DNA from: CAVVST01 sp963750995
GTDB taxonomy: Bacteria; Acidobacteriota; Vicinamibacteria; Vicinamibacterales; UBA2999
DNA: 64,000 bases
NCBI GenBank assembly: GCA_963750995.1
Contig: CAVVST010000001.1
Location: 783,205 to 847,204 of the forward strand
Direction: 5' to 3'
The notes beneath the pieces were generated by a model. It worked only from the letters and a program-made list of their open reading frames with translations. It did no database searches and was not told the DNA's origin. Shown here piece after piece: positions 1 to 8,973 of the stretch (positions within the stretch are counted from its first letter, which is position 1; each line of letters opens with the position of its first letter). The position numbers and the translations under genes are program-made.

Positions 1-1265
1 GCAGCTCGATGACGTGGGGCGGGATCGTGGTGATGCGGCGGCCCATGTCGCGTTGGTGTCGATGAATGAAGAACCACACCAGCGTCGGAATGTCTTCCGG
101 TCGCTCGCGCAGCGGCGGCAACCTGACCGGAAAGACGCTCAGGCGGTAATACAGGTCGGCCCTGAATCGCCCGTCGGCGACCGCGGTCTCGAGATCGACG
201 TGCGTCGCCGCGATCACCCGGACGTCCACGCGGCGCGTCTTGGACGCGCCGACGCGCTCGAACTCGCCTTCCTGCAGGACGCGCAGCAGCTTGGCCTGAA
301 GCTCGGGCGCGAGATCGCCGACCTCGTCGAGCAGGATGGTGCCGCCGTCGGCAAGCTCGAACCGTCCCTGCCGCATGACCGCGGCGCCGGTGAATGCGCC
401 GCGCTCGTGTCCGAACAATTCGCTTTCGATCAGCGTCGGCGGCAGCGCGGCGCAGTTCACGCGGATCAGCGGCTTGCGGCGGCGGCGGCTGGTTTCGTGC
501 AGCACGCGCGCGAACAGTTCCTTGCCGGTTCCGGTCTCGCCGAGCAGCAACACGGTGGTATCGAGCGACGCCACCTGCGCGAGCCGATCCAGCGCCAGCT
601 TCAGCTGCGCGCTGTCGCCGACGATTCCCGTGGTCTCCTTCTCGCTGCCGCGCTCAATTGCCGGCGCCGGCCGTGCCTCGGCGTCACCGTCGTCACGGGC
701 CACGGCGGGCGCAGCGACCTGCGACACGCGATCCAGGCCGGCACCGAGAATCTCGCCGACCAGCCGCAGCCGTTCGATCACCGGCACCCGCCAGTCGGTA
801 TGCCGCTGGCGGCTGCCGATCATCAGCCCGTACGTCACCCGGGCGCCGACGATCACCGGCACCGCGAGCCGCGCTTCGACGCCGGTCGCCGCGGCGTGGG
901 CGCGATCGATCCTCGCGGCAAACGGCACCTGCGCCGTCGGGGTGACGGCCACCACGCTATTCCGGGCCAGCCGCTGGACCAGCCACGGCATCGAGGCGAG
1001 GTCCTCGTCAGGTACAGGGCGGGTGGGGCGCCATCGCCCACGATCGCACGACCGCCGCCCTTCCTCCGCTCCGGTAGGCGATGAGCGTGCACTCGTCGGC
1101 GCTGAAGGTTCTACCGATCTCCTCGAGCGCGCTGCCGACGCAGGCCTCGACCTCGTCCTGCTGCAGCGAACTGAAAGACGTTGACAGCGTCACCGCGAGG
1201 CGCTCGAAGGGTTGCAAATCTTCGTGCGGTCCGGAACGCGATGTTGAATACGCGACCGTTGCCAT
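1..1265 (-). CDS. GAF-domain sigma-54-dependent transcriptional activator, 3' end outside window, one frame break
   Basis: This is an enhancer-binding activator of sigma-54 RNA polymerase. An N-terminal GAF-like domain of about 190 residues precedes an AAA+ core with Walker A GETGTGKE, the sigma-54 contact loop GAFTGA inside ELFGHERGAFTGA, and Walker B GGTILLDEV. The reading runs off the left edge before the Fis-type DNA-binding domain. The start is the ATG at 1265, 17 bp after the TolC gene on the same strand, so it may close the export operon and regulate it. A single-base frame break lies near 1015-1030, next to a gggg run; both sides clearly belong to one protein. The lack of a receiver domain and the FhlA-like order suggest direct sensing by GAF rather than phosphorylation (inference). 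Confidence 0.85.
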
Positions 1266-1282
1266 GATCCCGCTCCATACGG

Positions 1283-2694
1283 TTAGGGCGCGGCCGGCGG
1301 TGGAAATCCACCGCCGAGCGCCAGGTGAAGAGCCACTCGATTGGCGAGCCGATCGGCACGAACGCCGATCAACTCGAAGCTGGTGTCGAGCTGCCGCGTC
1401 TGCAACTGCAGCACGTCGAGCAGATCGGTCGCGCCGACGTTGTACCGCACGCGGCCGAGGCGCAACGCATCGGAATCCTGCGCGAACACTCTCTCCAGGT
1501 ACGCCTGCTGGTCGGCGAGCAGCTGTTCGCTGGCGAGGGCGGTCTCGACCTCGCTGAACGCGCGCAGCGCGGTCTGACCGTAGAGCGCCAGCGCAGCGTG
1601 CTGCTCGGCCGTGGCGATGTCCACCTGCGCCTTCAGGGCGCCGCCGGTCGAAGATCGGCGCCAAAAAGTTCGCGAACACGGTCCAGAACACGGTGCCGAC
1701 GTTGGCAAGACGGAGCAGCTCGCTGGTCGATCGGCCGCCGGAGCCGGTCAAGGCCACGCGCGGCAGGCGCGCCGCCTTCGCCACCTGGATGGCATGGAAC
1801 GCGGCGGCCACGCGCCGTTCCGCCGCGATCAGATCGGGACGCCGCTCCAGCAGTTCCGACGGCAGCCCGGCGGGCACCGGTGGCGGCAAGCGCGGGCAGA
1901 TCGGCGGCCAGGCCGAGCTCGGCGCGCGGATAGCGGCCGACGACGATCTCGAGGCCGCGAACCACCTGCTGTTCGGAGTTGGCATACACGCGTTCGAGGT
2001 GCAGCGCCCGATCGCGATCCGCGCCGGCGAGCGCCACGTCCTGCATGCTCACCTTGCCGACCCGATGCTTCGTCTGGACCAGGCGCAGCAGCTCGTCATG
2101 CACCACCGCAGCTTCCGCCGCCGTGACCCGCAGCCGCTCCGTCGCGATCGTCTGATACCACAACTTGGCGACGGTGGCGGCAAGCGACTGGCGTGCGTAG
2201 AGCAAGTCGGCATCCGCCGCCTCTCGCGCCGCGGCGGCGGATGCGGCCTGCGCGCGGACGCGTCCCCAGAAGTCGAGCTCCCAGGAGATCTCCCCGACGA
2301 GTCCCGATCGGTCCTTGATCCCGTCGCGTCCGACCACGCCGGCGCCGCCCGCGAGGGAAATCTGCGGGAGCAGCGGCGCGCGCGCCTGCGTGATCAACCC
2401 CTGGGCGACGTCAACCCGCGCGGCCGCTGCCTGGAGGTCGAGATTGTTCAGGAGCGCCTCGTCCACCAGCAGCTCGAGCTGGACATCGCCGAACGTCCGC
2501 ACCCACTCGGTCATCGCCGCGCCCGTCGCGCCCGCAGGTGCCGTCCAGGCGCTGGGAACGACCGTCGTCGAAGGCAGTATTCCCGTCAGCGCCTGATCCG
2601 GCGGTGGCGGCTGCTTCACCGCGCACCCGCACGCCAGCGCCACGACGACGCCCACCGCTCCGACTCTTCGACCACAACTGAGCATGGGGATCAA
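1283..2694 (-). CDS. TolC/NodT-family outer-membrane efflux lipoprotein, two frame breaks
   Basis: This is the outer-membrane channel of a tripartite export system. The N-terminus is a lipoprotein signal ending ALACGCAV (lipobox cysteine), followed by the two coiled-coil repeats of the OEP family (ELDFWGRVRAQ, LWYQTIATERL, and a second repeat with LERRPDLIAAERRV and ANVGTVFWTVFANFLAPIFD). The reconstructed length of about 470 residues fits the NodT subfamily. Frame breaks lie near 1885 and 1650; three consecutive frames are needed to read the family from end to end. A TTG at 2694 overlaps the stop of the HlyD gene (TTGA); the ATG at 2685 is an alternative start. It is the last transport gene of the DUF3302-HlyD-TolC operon. 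Confidence 0.88.
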
Positions 2695-3924
2695 TGCAGG
2701 CTGATGTGGTGCTTGATGATGATCCAGTCCAGATACGCGGTCACGCGCAGGATCACCTTGCGGATGATGTGAATCATGTGGAGGTGCTTGGTATAGATGG
2801 CGCCGGTCCCCCGCGCCCCCGCGGCGAGGAACAGGTCCTTATTGGGTTCGGCGAGCTCGAGCTTGACGGCGAATCGTCCCTCCGGCAGCGGTGTGGGGCC
2901 GGTCTGCGGCAGCGTGCCGGTTAAGGGCAGTTGGCCCTGGCCCTGCGCCCAGATGATCGAATCGACCTTTGCCTTGATGATGCGTCCTGGATAGGTCGCC
3001 AGCGCGATTTCCGCCTCGTTGCCGGGTTCGACCTGGTGCAGCTCGTTCTGCCCGAACAGGGCGAGGATGATCTGGTCCTGTTCCACGAAGCTCATGACCG
3101 GGTTCAGCGGCAGCTGCGACACCGTCGAGCCCGGCCGCAGCTGCAGGTTGATCACCCAGCCGTCGGCCGGCGCATAGACGACCGTCTCGTTGAGCTTCCA
3201 CCGCGCGTCCGCCAGCTGTGCCTGCACCTGCGCGACGTCGGCCTGCTCGTTGCCCGATCGGGCGCCGAGTTTCTCGCGCAGGCCGGCGGCGCGTGCCCGG
3301 CTGGCAGTGACCTCCTGCTCGGCGGCCGACAGTTGCGGCAGCAGCGCGCCCAGGTCCGCCCGCTGCTGCTCGAGATCGGTCTGCCAGCGTTCGGCCTCGA
3401 ACCGGTCTCCCGCGCCCGCATCCGCGAGCTCGTCCGTCTGGCCGACGCGGAGCTCGGCCAGCTTCAGCCGGACCCGGTTGGCTTCGATCGAGCTCTGGAT
3501 CGACGTGACGCGATTCAGCGACACCTCGATCTGCGCGTCCGCCGCCCGCAGCTCCTCGCGCGTGGCGCTGACGTCGGCAGTCGTCGACGCGACCATCGCT
3601 TCCAGTCGCTCCACCTCGGTACTGGAACGGACGCGGATCGATCCGAAACAGCACGTCGCCTTTGCGGACGAGGCGGTTCGGCTCGACCGGCACCTCGATC
3701 ACACGGCCGGTCACGCGAGGGATTACCTGCACGACGTACTTCACCACCTGGACGTCGAGCGCCGACGGCGCGTACACGTTCAGCAGCAGGACCAGTCCCG
3801 CCAGGGCGATGATCGGAATCGTGACGACAATCACCGCGGCCGTCATCGTCCAGGCCAGCCACTTGAACTTGAAGAAGATCAGCCAGACGAAAAAGGCGTA
3901 GATGGCGAGCAGGAGAACTTCCAT
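2691..3924 (-). CDS. HlyD/YiaV-like membrane fusion protein, one frame break
   Basis: This is the periplasmic adaptor linking an inner-membrane component to TolC. It starts with two hydrophobic segments (residues about 5-50), then the biotinyl-lipoyl-like half motif VIPRVTGRVIEVPVEPN, a long alpha-helical hairpin rich in Q/E/R, the second lipoyl half (YAPADGWVINLQLRPGS) and a beta-barrel region. The N-terminal membrane arrangement and the neighbouring DUF3302 gene match the Escherichia coli YiaV/YiaW pair. A frame break lies near 3620, just after FRIDPRPFQ. The ATG at 3924 lies just before the stop of the upstream DUF3302 gene, so translation is probably coupled. No dedicated transporter ATPase or MFS gene is seen, as is also true of yiaVW. 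Confidence 0.85.
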
Positions 3925-3925
3925 C

Positions 3926-4279
3926 TCAGTGCTCGCCCGGCATTGGTTGAATTTCCGCGAGATCCCGCTCGTGCGGCGGTGGCGGCACCTGGTCGGGCGC
4001 CGGAGGGATGACGCGGTCGGCGCCGTACGCCATCTTGTACAACACCGGCTTTGAGGTCGCCCACAGCCAGGCGAGCGGCCAGAGCAGGCCGCCGAACACC
4101 AGCGAGAGCAGGCACAGCGTCTTGATCGCCTCCGCCTGCGGATGGTGGCGGCGCTCGGCGATCTTCTCGGGGAGAATGTGCACCATCCAGAAGAGGTAGA
4201 TCAGCAGCGCCGGCACGAAGATGAGAACGAAGATCGCCATGTAGCCGGCAAGGGTGTCGACGAATTCCCCGGAATGCAT
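3926..4279 (-). CDS. DUF3302 inner-membrane protein (YiaW-like)
   Basis: This is a 117-residue protein with two predicted membrane helices (MAIFVLIFVPALLIYLFW and LLSLVFGGLLWPLAWLW) separated by the family signature ILPEKIAERRHHPQAEAI. This HP-rich loop between two helices is characteristic of DUF3302. The C-terminal tail is proline-rich and polar, and longer than in YiaW. It is the first gene of the operon with the HlyD and TolC genes, with 1 bp between genes. The function is unknown. Co-occurrence with an AaeA/YiaV-type adaptor suggests it is the small inner-membrane partner, as proposed for AaeX/YiaW. Confidence 0.85.
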   Translation of the reverse strand: MHSGEFVDTLAGYMAIFVLIFVPALLIYLFWMVHILPEKIAERRHHPQAEAIKTLCLLSLVFGGLLWPLAWLWATSKPVLYKMAYGADRVIPPAPDQVPPPPHERDLAEIQPMPGEH

Positions 4280-4311
4280 CTGCAGCCTCCGTCAGAAGCG
4301 GGCGCTTGTAG

Positions 4312-4743
4312 TCATACCGAGCCGATGGCAGCAGAGACGTAGCGCTGCCCGCGCAGGGCCGCGCGCACCGCGGGCACCAGGGCGCACCCCACGTCCCGCT
4401 TGGCGACGTAGCCGAGCCCGCCGGCTTCCCACGCCGCATCGACGAACTCCGGCTCCTCGTGCACGCTGAGAAAGACGATCGCCGCGCGGCAACCGGCGGC
4501 CCGCAACCGGCCAACGGCGTCGAAGCCGCTGCAAGTGGTCAGCGCCACGTCGATGACGACCACGTCCGGTTCGGCCGCCGGCCATTCATCCAGCAACGAC
4601 TCGACATCGCGCAGCCGCGCCACGACAGTGAACTCCTCCTCCAGCGTCAGGGCTGCGTGCTCCAGCATCGGCCCGTGGTCGTCAACTACGAGCACGCGCG
4701 GCCGCGCTGCGCGATGTGACTGGTGCATGCCGTCGTGCGGCAT
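4312..4743 (-). CDS. single-domain response regulator (receiver only)
   Basis: This is a 143-residue phosphoreceiver without an output domain. It shows the acidic pocket VVDDH near residue 20, the phosphoacceptor aspartate in VVVIDVAL, the switch serine in IVFLSVHEE and the lysine in GYVAKRD. The sequence resembles the receiver half of NarL-type regulators, but a stop follows directly after the last helix (AAIGSV). It could be a natural CheY-like shuttle or a NarL protein cut short by a frame error; no LuxR-type HTH is evident in the 33 bp before the DUF3302 gene. It lies upstream of the export operon on the same strand, so it may be co-transcribed. Confidence 0.82.
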   Translation of the reverse strand: MPHDGMHQSHRAARPRVLVVDDHGPMLEHAALTLEEEFTVVARLRDVESLLDEWPAAEPDVVVIDVALTTCSGFDAVGRLRAAGCRAAIVFLSVHEEPEFVDAAWEAGGLGYVAKRDVGCALVPAVRAALRGQRYVSAAIGSV

Positions 4744-4782
4744 CGACCCTCCTTAACCGGTCGCGACGGCGGCCAGGGCGTC

Positions 4783-5250
4783 TCATACCGCCTCTCGCAA
4801 CCGCGCTGCGGCGGCCGGCTGCTGGTGCAGCGTCTGCGACGGCGCCTCGCCGAAGGTATTGCGGTACCGGCCCGCGAACCGTCCGAGCTCGTAGAACCCG
4901 TACTCCGTCGCGATATCGGTCACCGTGGTAGTCGCCGGATCGGCGGCGCAGAGCGCCTCGTGCGCGGCGTGAAGGCGCTGCCCAATCGCGTACTGCTTGG
5001 GGCTGAGCCCGAGGACGTCATGGAACGCCGCCCGCAGGGTGCGCTCACTGACTCCCGTCTCGCGGCTCAGTTCAACCATCGTCACCGGCTCGTTGACGTG
5101 CTCGCGCAACAGCTTGATTGCGCGCGTCACGAGTTCACTGCGCGTCCCGCCCTGGCGCGCGCTGTGTACCGGCCGCATCTCTGGTGCGCCCGGCTCGATC
5201 GGTGCCCGCCGCGTGTGTTGTCCGAACTGAATCAGTGACATGTGCACCAC
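4783..5250 (-). CDS. AraC-type helix-turn-helix regulator, short form
   Basis: This 155-residue protein consists essentially of the AraC/XylS DNA-binding domain: two helix-turn-helix units (MVELSRETGVSERTLRAAFH and VTDIATEYGFYELGRFAGRYRNTFGEAP), the second carrying the conserved G-F..L.RF...Y...FG.. signature. The usual N-terminal ligand-binding domain is absent; only about 45 residues precede the first HTH. A GTG at 5250 and an ATG at 5241 are possible starts. It may be a MarA/SoxS-like stand-alone activator or the 3' part of a longer gene. It lies 39 bp upstream of the lone receiver on the same strand. Confidence 0.85.
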   Translation of the reverse strand: MVHMSLIQFGQHTRRAPIEPGAPEMRPVHSARQGGTRSELVTRAIKLLREHVNEPVTMVELSRETGVSERTLRAAFHDVLGLSPKQYAIGQRLHAAHEALCAADPATTTVTDIATEYGFYELGRFAGRYRNTFGEAPSQTLHQQPAAAARLREAV

Positions 5251-5354
5251 GGTACGAGGGCGTCATCCCGCTGTGAACTCGTTCAACCCCCGGTTGTGAG
5301 TGAAATAGTTTCGCGGCTCGGACTGGTACTCCTTGCAGCCGCACTGCGGGTTCT

Positions 5355-5727
5355 TCAAGACACCAGGTCGATCCAGTGGCGCTCTATGGCGCGTACTGTG
5401 CCCTTGGCGTCCAGTAAGCGCCACCTGGACCTCGTACCGTCCAGCTGGCAGCCCCCGGTAGGTGATGCTGTGGAAGCGCGGCGCCCGGGCCCCTTCCAGC
5501 GGGACGACGCTGCTGCGCAGATACTCGCCCGAGTCGGCGACGATCTGCAGCACGCGATTGTCATCGTTGGTGTCGATCAGCACTTCGATCCGCACGGTAG
5601 CCGGCGCAAACGCGACCGTCGGCCGCACCCGGGCATTGAGCACGACTGGTTCCGCGGCGTTCCCCGGTGAGGCAAGCACCCCACAGAGTGCCGCGCACAT
5701 GATCCGCCTGGCGATTGCTGCATTCAT
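5355..5727 (-). CDS. secreted protein of unknown function, one frame break
   Basis: An Ala-rich signal peptide (AARRIMCAALCGVLASPGNAAEP-like, cleavage near residue 26) precedes about 95 residues that look like a small immunoglobulin-like beta-sandwich: alternating hydrophobics in VVLNARVRPTVAFAPATVRIEVLIDT and GLPAGRYEVQVAL. A frame break near 5416 separates the conserved core from the natural end LLDAKGTVRAIERHWIDLVS, which ends at 5355. Without the shift the reading continues to 5263 with a sequence that looks random. I do not recognise the family. It is transcribed divergently from the OmpA gene. Confidence 0.6.
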
Positions 5728-5798
5728 GGTTCGCGTCCCGTCACGAGGCGAGTTCAAGGCCGCCTCACTCCGAGCGTGCAACCAGCCGCGGGATCTCG

Positions 5799-5838
5799 CT
5801 ATGCGGAACCAACCCGTGCAAACGCCGGTTCCGCATAG
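5799..5838. promoter_or_regulatory. perfect 12-bp inverted repeat in a divergent intergenic region
   Basis: The arms ctatgcggaacc (5799-5810) and ggttccgcatag (5827-5838) are perfectly complementary and separated by 16 bp. They lie between the divergent secreted-protein gene (start 5727) and the OmpA gene (start 5912). The position suits a regulator operator; a hairpin in the OmpA leader is the alternative. No poly-T follows, so a terminator is less likely. Confidence 0.5.
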
Positions 5839-5911
5839 TCCGCTCTACGGCGGCAGCGTCATCGTGGTCAGCAGGCGCAGGACACGTCTGCCGTAACACG
5901 AAGGAGAGTGC

Positions 5912-7615
5912 GTGATGAGATGGTCGGCCGTGATGGTGGTGTCGGTCTTATCGGTGCTGAGCGGGGCCAATGCGGCGTGGGCGCAGGCTGAGGGAACGCG
6001 CCCGGCCACGCCGACGTTCTGGGGCGACACCGGGCTGTGGTTCGTGCCCACCGGCGAGGTCCTGCCTGCCGGCGAGTTCTCGGCTTCGGCTGCATCGCAC
6101 CGAGCTCGACTTCCGACAGGGCAATACCAACGTGTCGTTCTTCCCGGTCACGGCGGGCGTCGGCCTCGGCCGCGCCGAGATCTTCGGATCGATGCGGGTG
6201 ATCACGCGCATCGATCGAGACACGGTGCCGCTGCTCTTCGCCGGGCCCGCCGACGAGGCCGGCGGACTCGTCAACGAGTACCCCGACGGTGCACGAGACA
6301 TGGACGGGCAACAAGCTTGGTGATCTTTTCCTCGGCACCAAGATGAACCTGACGTCGCAGCAGCATCAGTGGCCGCTGGCGCTGGCGCTCCGCGGCACGC
6401 TCAAGTTTCCGACCGGCGACCGCGACTCCGGCGCGGGAACCGGCGAGTACGACGGCTTCGTCGACGCCATCGGCAGCGGCAATGCCGGGAGCGTTGAAAT
6501 GGCGGCGTTCACCGGTGTCGCGCTGCGTGGCGACCCCGACGACATCAGCGTCTCGGACGGCGTGCGGTGGGGTGCGGGCGTCGGCTTTCCGTCGCGCAGT
6601 GCAGTTGCGGGCCACCGCGGAGGTGCACGGCGAGTGGATGCTCGATGACGATGTCATCGCCCCTGCGGGCCTGATCATCGGCGACGACGGATCGTTGTCG
6701 CCGGCGGCGTCGCGCCTCAAGAACCAGGTCACCAGCACCGTCGGGCTCACCTGGCAGCATTCGAGCGGCATGCTGCTCGGCGCCGCCTTCAATTACCGGT
6801 TCGGCCTGGAGACCGACAGCACCGCGGGCCAGCCGCCGAGCGACAGTGGCGACGCGTTCGGCGTCGAGTTCCGGATCGGATTCCACCGCGGCGTCAGCGT
6901 GTTCGTGCCGCCGCCGCCCGCCGTCGCCGCGGCAACTCCCCCGCCGGCGCCCGAGGCGCCGGCGCCGCCGTCAGCCCCGGTCAACCGGCCGCCGACGGTG
7001 CGCGTCGACTGCAATCCGTGCGCACTCGAGGCTGGCGGCGCGGCCACGATCCGCGCCGACGCGACCGATCCCGACGGCGATACGTTGACGATCCTGTGGT
7101 CCACGACCGGCGGCACGATCGCCGACACGCGCGCGGCGATGACGCAGTGGAAGGCGGAAACCAGCGCCCGGCCCGGTCACGCTGACGGCGACCGTCGACG
7201 ACGGCCGCGGCGGCCGCGCCACCGGCACGGTGACGATCGAGGTGACCGTCGGCGAGGACGCGCATTTTGAAGACGTGCTGTTCGATTTCGACAGCTCGCG
7301 GCTGCGGCCCGAGATGCTGCCGCGGCTCGATCCGGTGCTGGCCGCACTCACGGCGGACCCGGGGATGGCACTGGAGATCGAAGGGCACACCTGCAACATC
7401 GGCACGACCGAGTACAACCTCGCGCCTTGGCGACCGCCGCGCGCACGCGGTGCGCGACTACCTCGTGCAGAGAGGTATTGCGCCTGCCCGGTTGTCCACC
7501 GTCACGCTATGGCGAGGAGCGACCCGCGCGCGACAACAGCCAGGAGAGCACCAGGCGGCTCAATCGCCGCGCGGTGCTGGTGGTGCACGCGCCCCACCTC
7601 GACACTCGCCGCTGA
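5912..7615 (+). CDS. OmpA-family outer-membrane protein with Ig-like segment, about six frame breaks
   Basis: The signal peptide (VSVLSVLSGANAAWAQ) is followed by a beta-barrel of about 300 residues, a Pro/Ala-rich linker (VPPPPAVAAATPPPAPEAPA), a short Ig/cadherin-like segment (PPTVRVDCNPCALEAGG...ATDPDGDTLTILW) and a C-terminal OmpA peptidoglycan-binding domain (FDFDSSRLRPEM, a GHTCN motif in place of the usual GHTD, and RLNRRAVLVV at the end). The product should anchor the outer membrane to peptidoglycan. Frame breaks lie near 6090, 6295, 6600, 7170, 7430 and 7510. All segments fall in the right order on one strand, so this is one gene of about 567 residues rather than several. The ATG at 5912 follows gaaggagagtg, a good ribosome-binding site. 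Confidence 0.82.
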
Positions 7616-7636
7616 CCCGTCCTCCTGGGTCGGCCC

Positions 7637-7690
7637 GAGGCCGGAGTAGGATCAAGCTGACCGATCCTTCACTCCGGCCTCGACTCTTTT
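7637..7690 (+). terminator. rho-independent terminator after the OmpA gene
   Basis: Outer arms gaggccggagt (7637-7647) and actccggcctc (7671-7681) pair perfectly. An inner stem aggatc/gatcct extends the hairpin, and gactctttt follows. It starts 21 bp after the OmpA stop codon. Confidence 0.8.
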
Positions 7691-7763
7691 GAATTGACGA
7701 ATCTACGGATCTACGGATTGACGAATCTTCTCAATCCGTCAATTCGTAAATTCGTCGATTCGT
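7690..7763. repeat. AT-rich palindromic repeat cluster between convergent genes
   Basis: This 74-bp low-GC stretch contains repeated gacgaat/attcgt words: gaattgacg pairs with cgtcaattc, and acggattga with tcaatccgt. It lies between the ends of the OmpA gene and the minus-strand regulator. It can fold into several alternative hairpins and may serve as the terminator for the minus-strand gene or as an extragenic repetitive element. Confidence 0.55.
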
Positions 7764-7766
7764 TGA

Positions 7767-8395
7767 TTAGACGAGCCCTTCGCGCACCGCGAACTGAATC
7801 AGCGCCGCGGTCGAGTGAACCTGCAGCTGCTCCATCATGCGGTACTTGTGGAACGCGACGGTCCGCGCCGAGACGTGCAGAACCGCGGCGGCCTCCTTCA
7901 TCGAGCGTCCCTCGGCCAGCAGCTGCAGCACCTCGCGCTGGCGCGGGGTGAGCTGGTGCACGGCTTTCCGCGCGTGCGGGTCGCGGGCGAGCGATCCAAC
8001 CAGGTCGCGGGTGATGAGCGGGGTGACGTAGTAGCGCTGCGCCATGACCTCGCGTACGGCGAGCGGCAGCTCCGAGCCGAGCGAGCGCTTCAGCACATAG
8101 CCGTGGGCGCCGACGCGAAAGGCCTCCGCCGCCACGTCCGGATCCTCGTTCATCGTCAGCATGATGATGCGAACGTTCGGCAGCAGCTGGAGGAGCGCGC
8201 GCGCGGTGTCCAATCCGTTCAGCGACGGCATCGTGACATCGAGGATCACGACGTCGGGCCGAGCGTCTGCGCCTCCTCGAGGAACGCGCGAGGCTCGCTG
8301 AAGGTGCCGACGACGTCACACGCCGGCCCGAGCAACAGCCGGCACGCATCCGCCACCAGCGTGTGATCGTCGATGATGACAACGCGCGGCTTCAT
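7767..8395 (-). CDS. NarL/FixJ-family response regulator, one frame break
   Basis: The receiver has the acidic pair in VVIIDDHTL, phosphoacceptor aspartate in VVILDVTMPSL, switch threonine in IIMLTMNED and lysine in GYVLKRS. The LuxR/GerE-type HTH follows (LTPRQREVLQLLAEGRSMKEAA, then VSARTVAFHKYRMM). About 209 residues, normal for the family. A frame break near 8260 splits the receiver just before the phosphoacceptor strand. The ATG at 8395 begins MKPRVVII. No kinase gene is adjacent; the partner is unknown. The DksA-like gene starts upstream on the same strand. Confidence 0.85.
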
Positions 8396-8458
8396 AAAGG
8401 GGCCCCCGGGGACCGCTATCTTAGCGCTGACGCCCCCGGTACCTTGCCACATTCGCCA

Positions 8459-8917
8459 TCACGGTTCCTGGGGAACCTTGATATCACCCGACAACAGGCC
8501 GCGTTCCCACGCCTTCGCCCGCTCCGGCTGAGCAAGATGGGCGGCCTCTCGCTCACGGGCTGTCTCGCAGTGCCTGCAGCACACGGCGAATGGCAGAGCC
8601 CGGAGACGGGCTTCGCCGATTTGCTCGCCGCACCTGGTACACACCCCGTAAGTGCCGGCGTCGAGGCGTTCGATGGCTTGGTCGATGCGACGAATCGTTG
8701 TCGTCGCGAGATCGGCGAGCGCCGCGTCAAGATCGCACAATTCGCCCTCGTCAGGCTTTTGCGCGATGGTGAGATCGGCGCCGTTTTCACGGATCCGTGC
8801 GACCCGGAGCTGCAGGTCGCTGGTGAACTGCCGTCGGCGGGCCTCAAGCTCGGCGCGAAAGGCCCGGCGGTCGGCGTTGGCGGGTGCGGGTGCGGGTGCG
8901 ATAGCTGTGGCTGGCAT
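8459..8917 (-). CDS. DksA/TraR-type C4 zinc-finger protein
   Basis: This is a 152-residue protein with an Ala/Pro-rich start, a coiled-coil-forming middle (RAFRAELEARRRQFTSDLQL) and a C-terminal zinc finger, CTRCGEQIGEARLRALP then CCRHCE, with CxxC pairs spaced as in DksA/TraR. Such proteins enter the RNA polymerase secondary channel and act with ppGpp in stringent control. The acidic tip residues of DksA proper (DxxDxA) may correspond to CDLDAALADLA, so activity is plausible. The gene is intact. Confidence 0.82.
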   Translation of the reverse strand: MPATAIAPAPAPANADRRAFRAELEARRRQFTSDLQLRVARIRENGADLTIAQKPDEGELCDLDAALADLATTTIRRIDQAIERLDAGTYGVCTRCGEQIGEARLRALPFAVCCRHCETAREREAAHLAQPERAKAWERGLLSGDIKVPQEP

Positions 8918-8973
8918 AGAGGCCTAGGCTACGACCGGCCGTAGTGCGGCCACTATGTCGAAACGGCATCCGT

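Noticed and set aside
14..1084. Long open frame on the plus strand opposite the sigma-54 activator
   Set aside because: It is the antisense shadow of the AAA+ core; the minus strand carries clear conserved motifs while the plus-strand product is Arg/Ala-rich with no family match.
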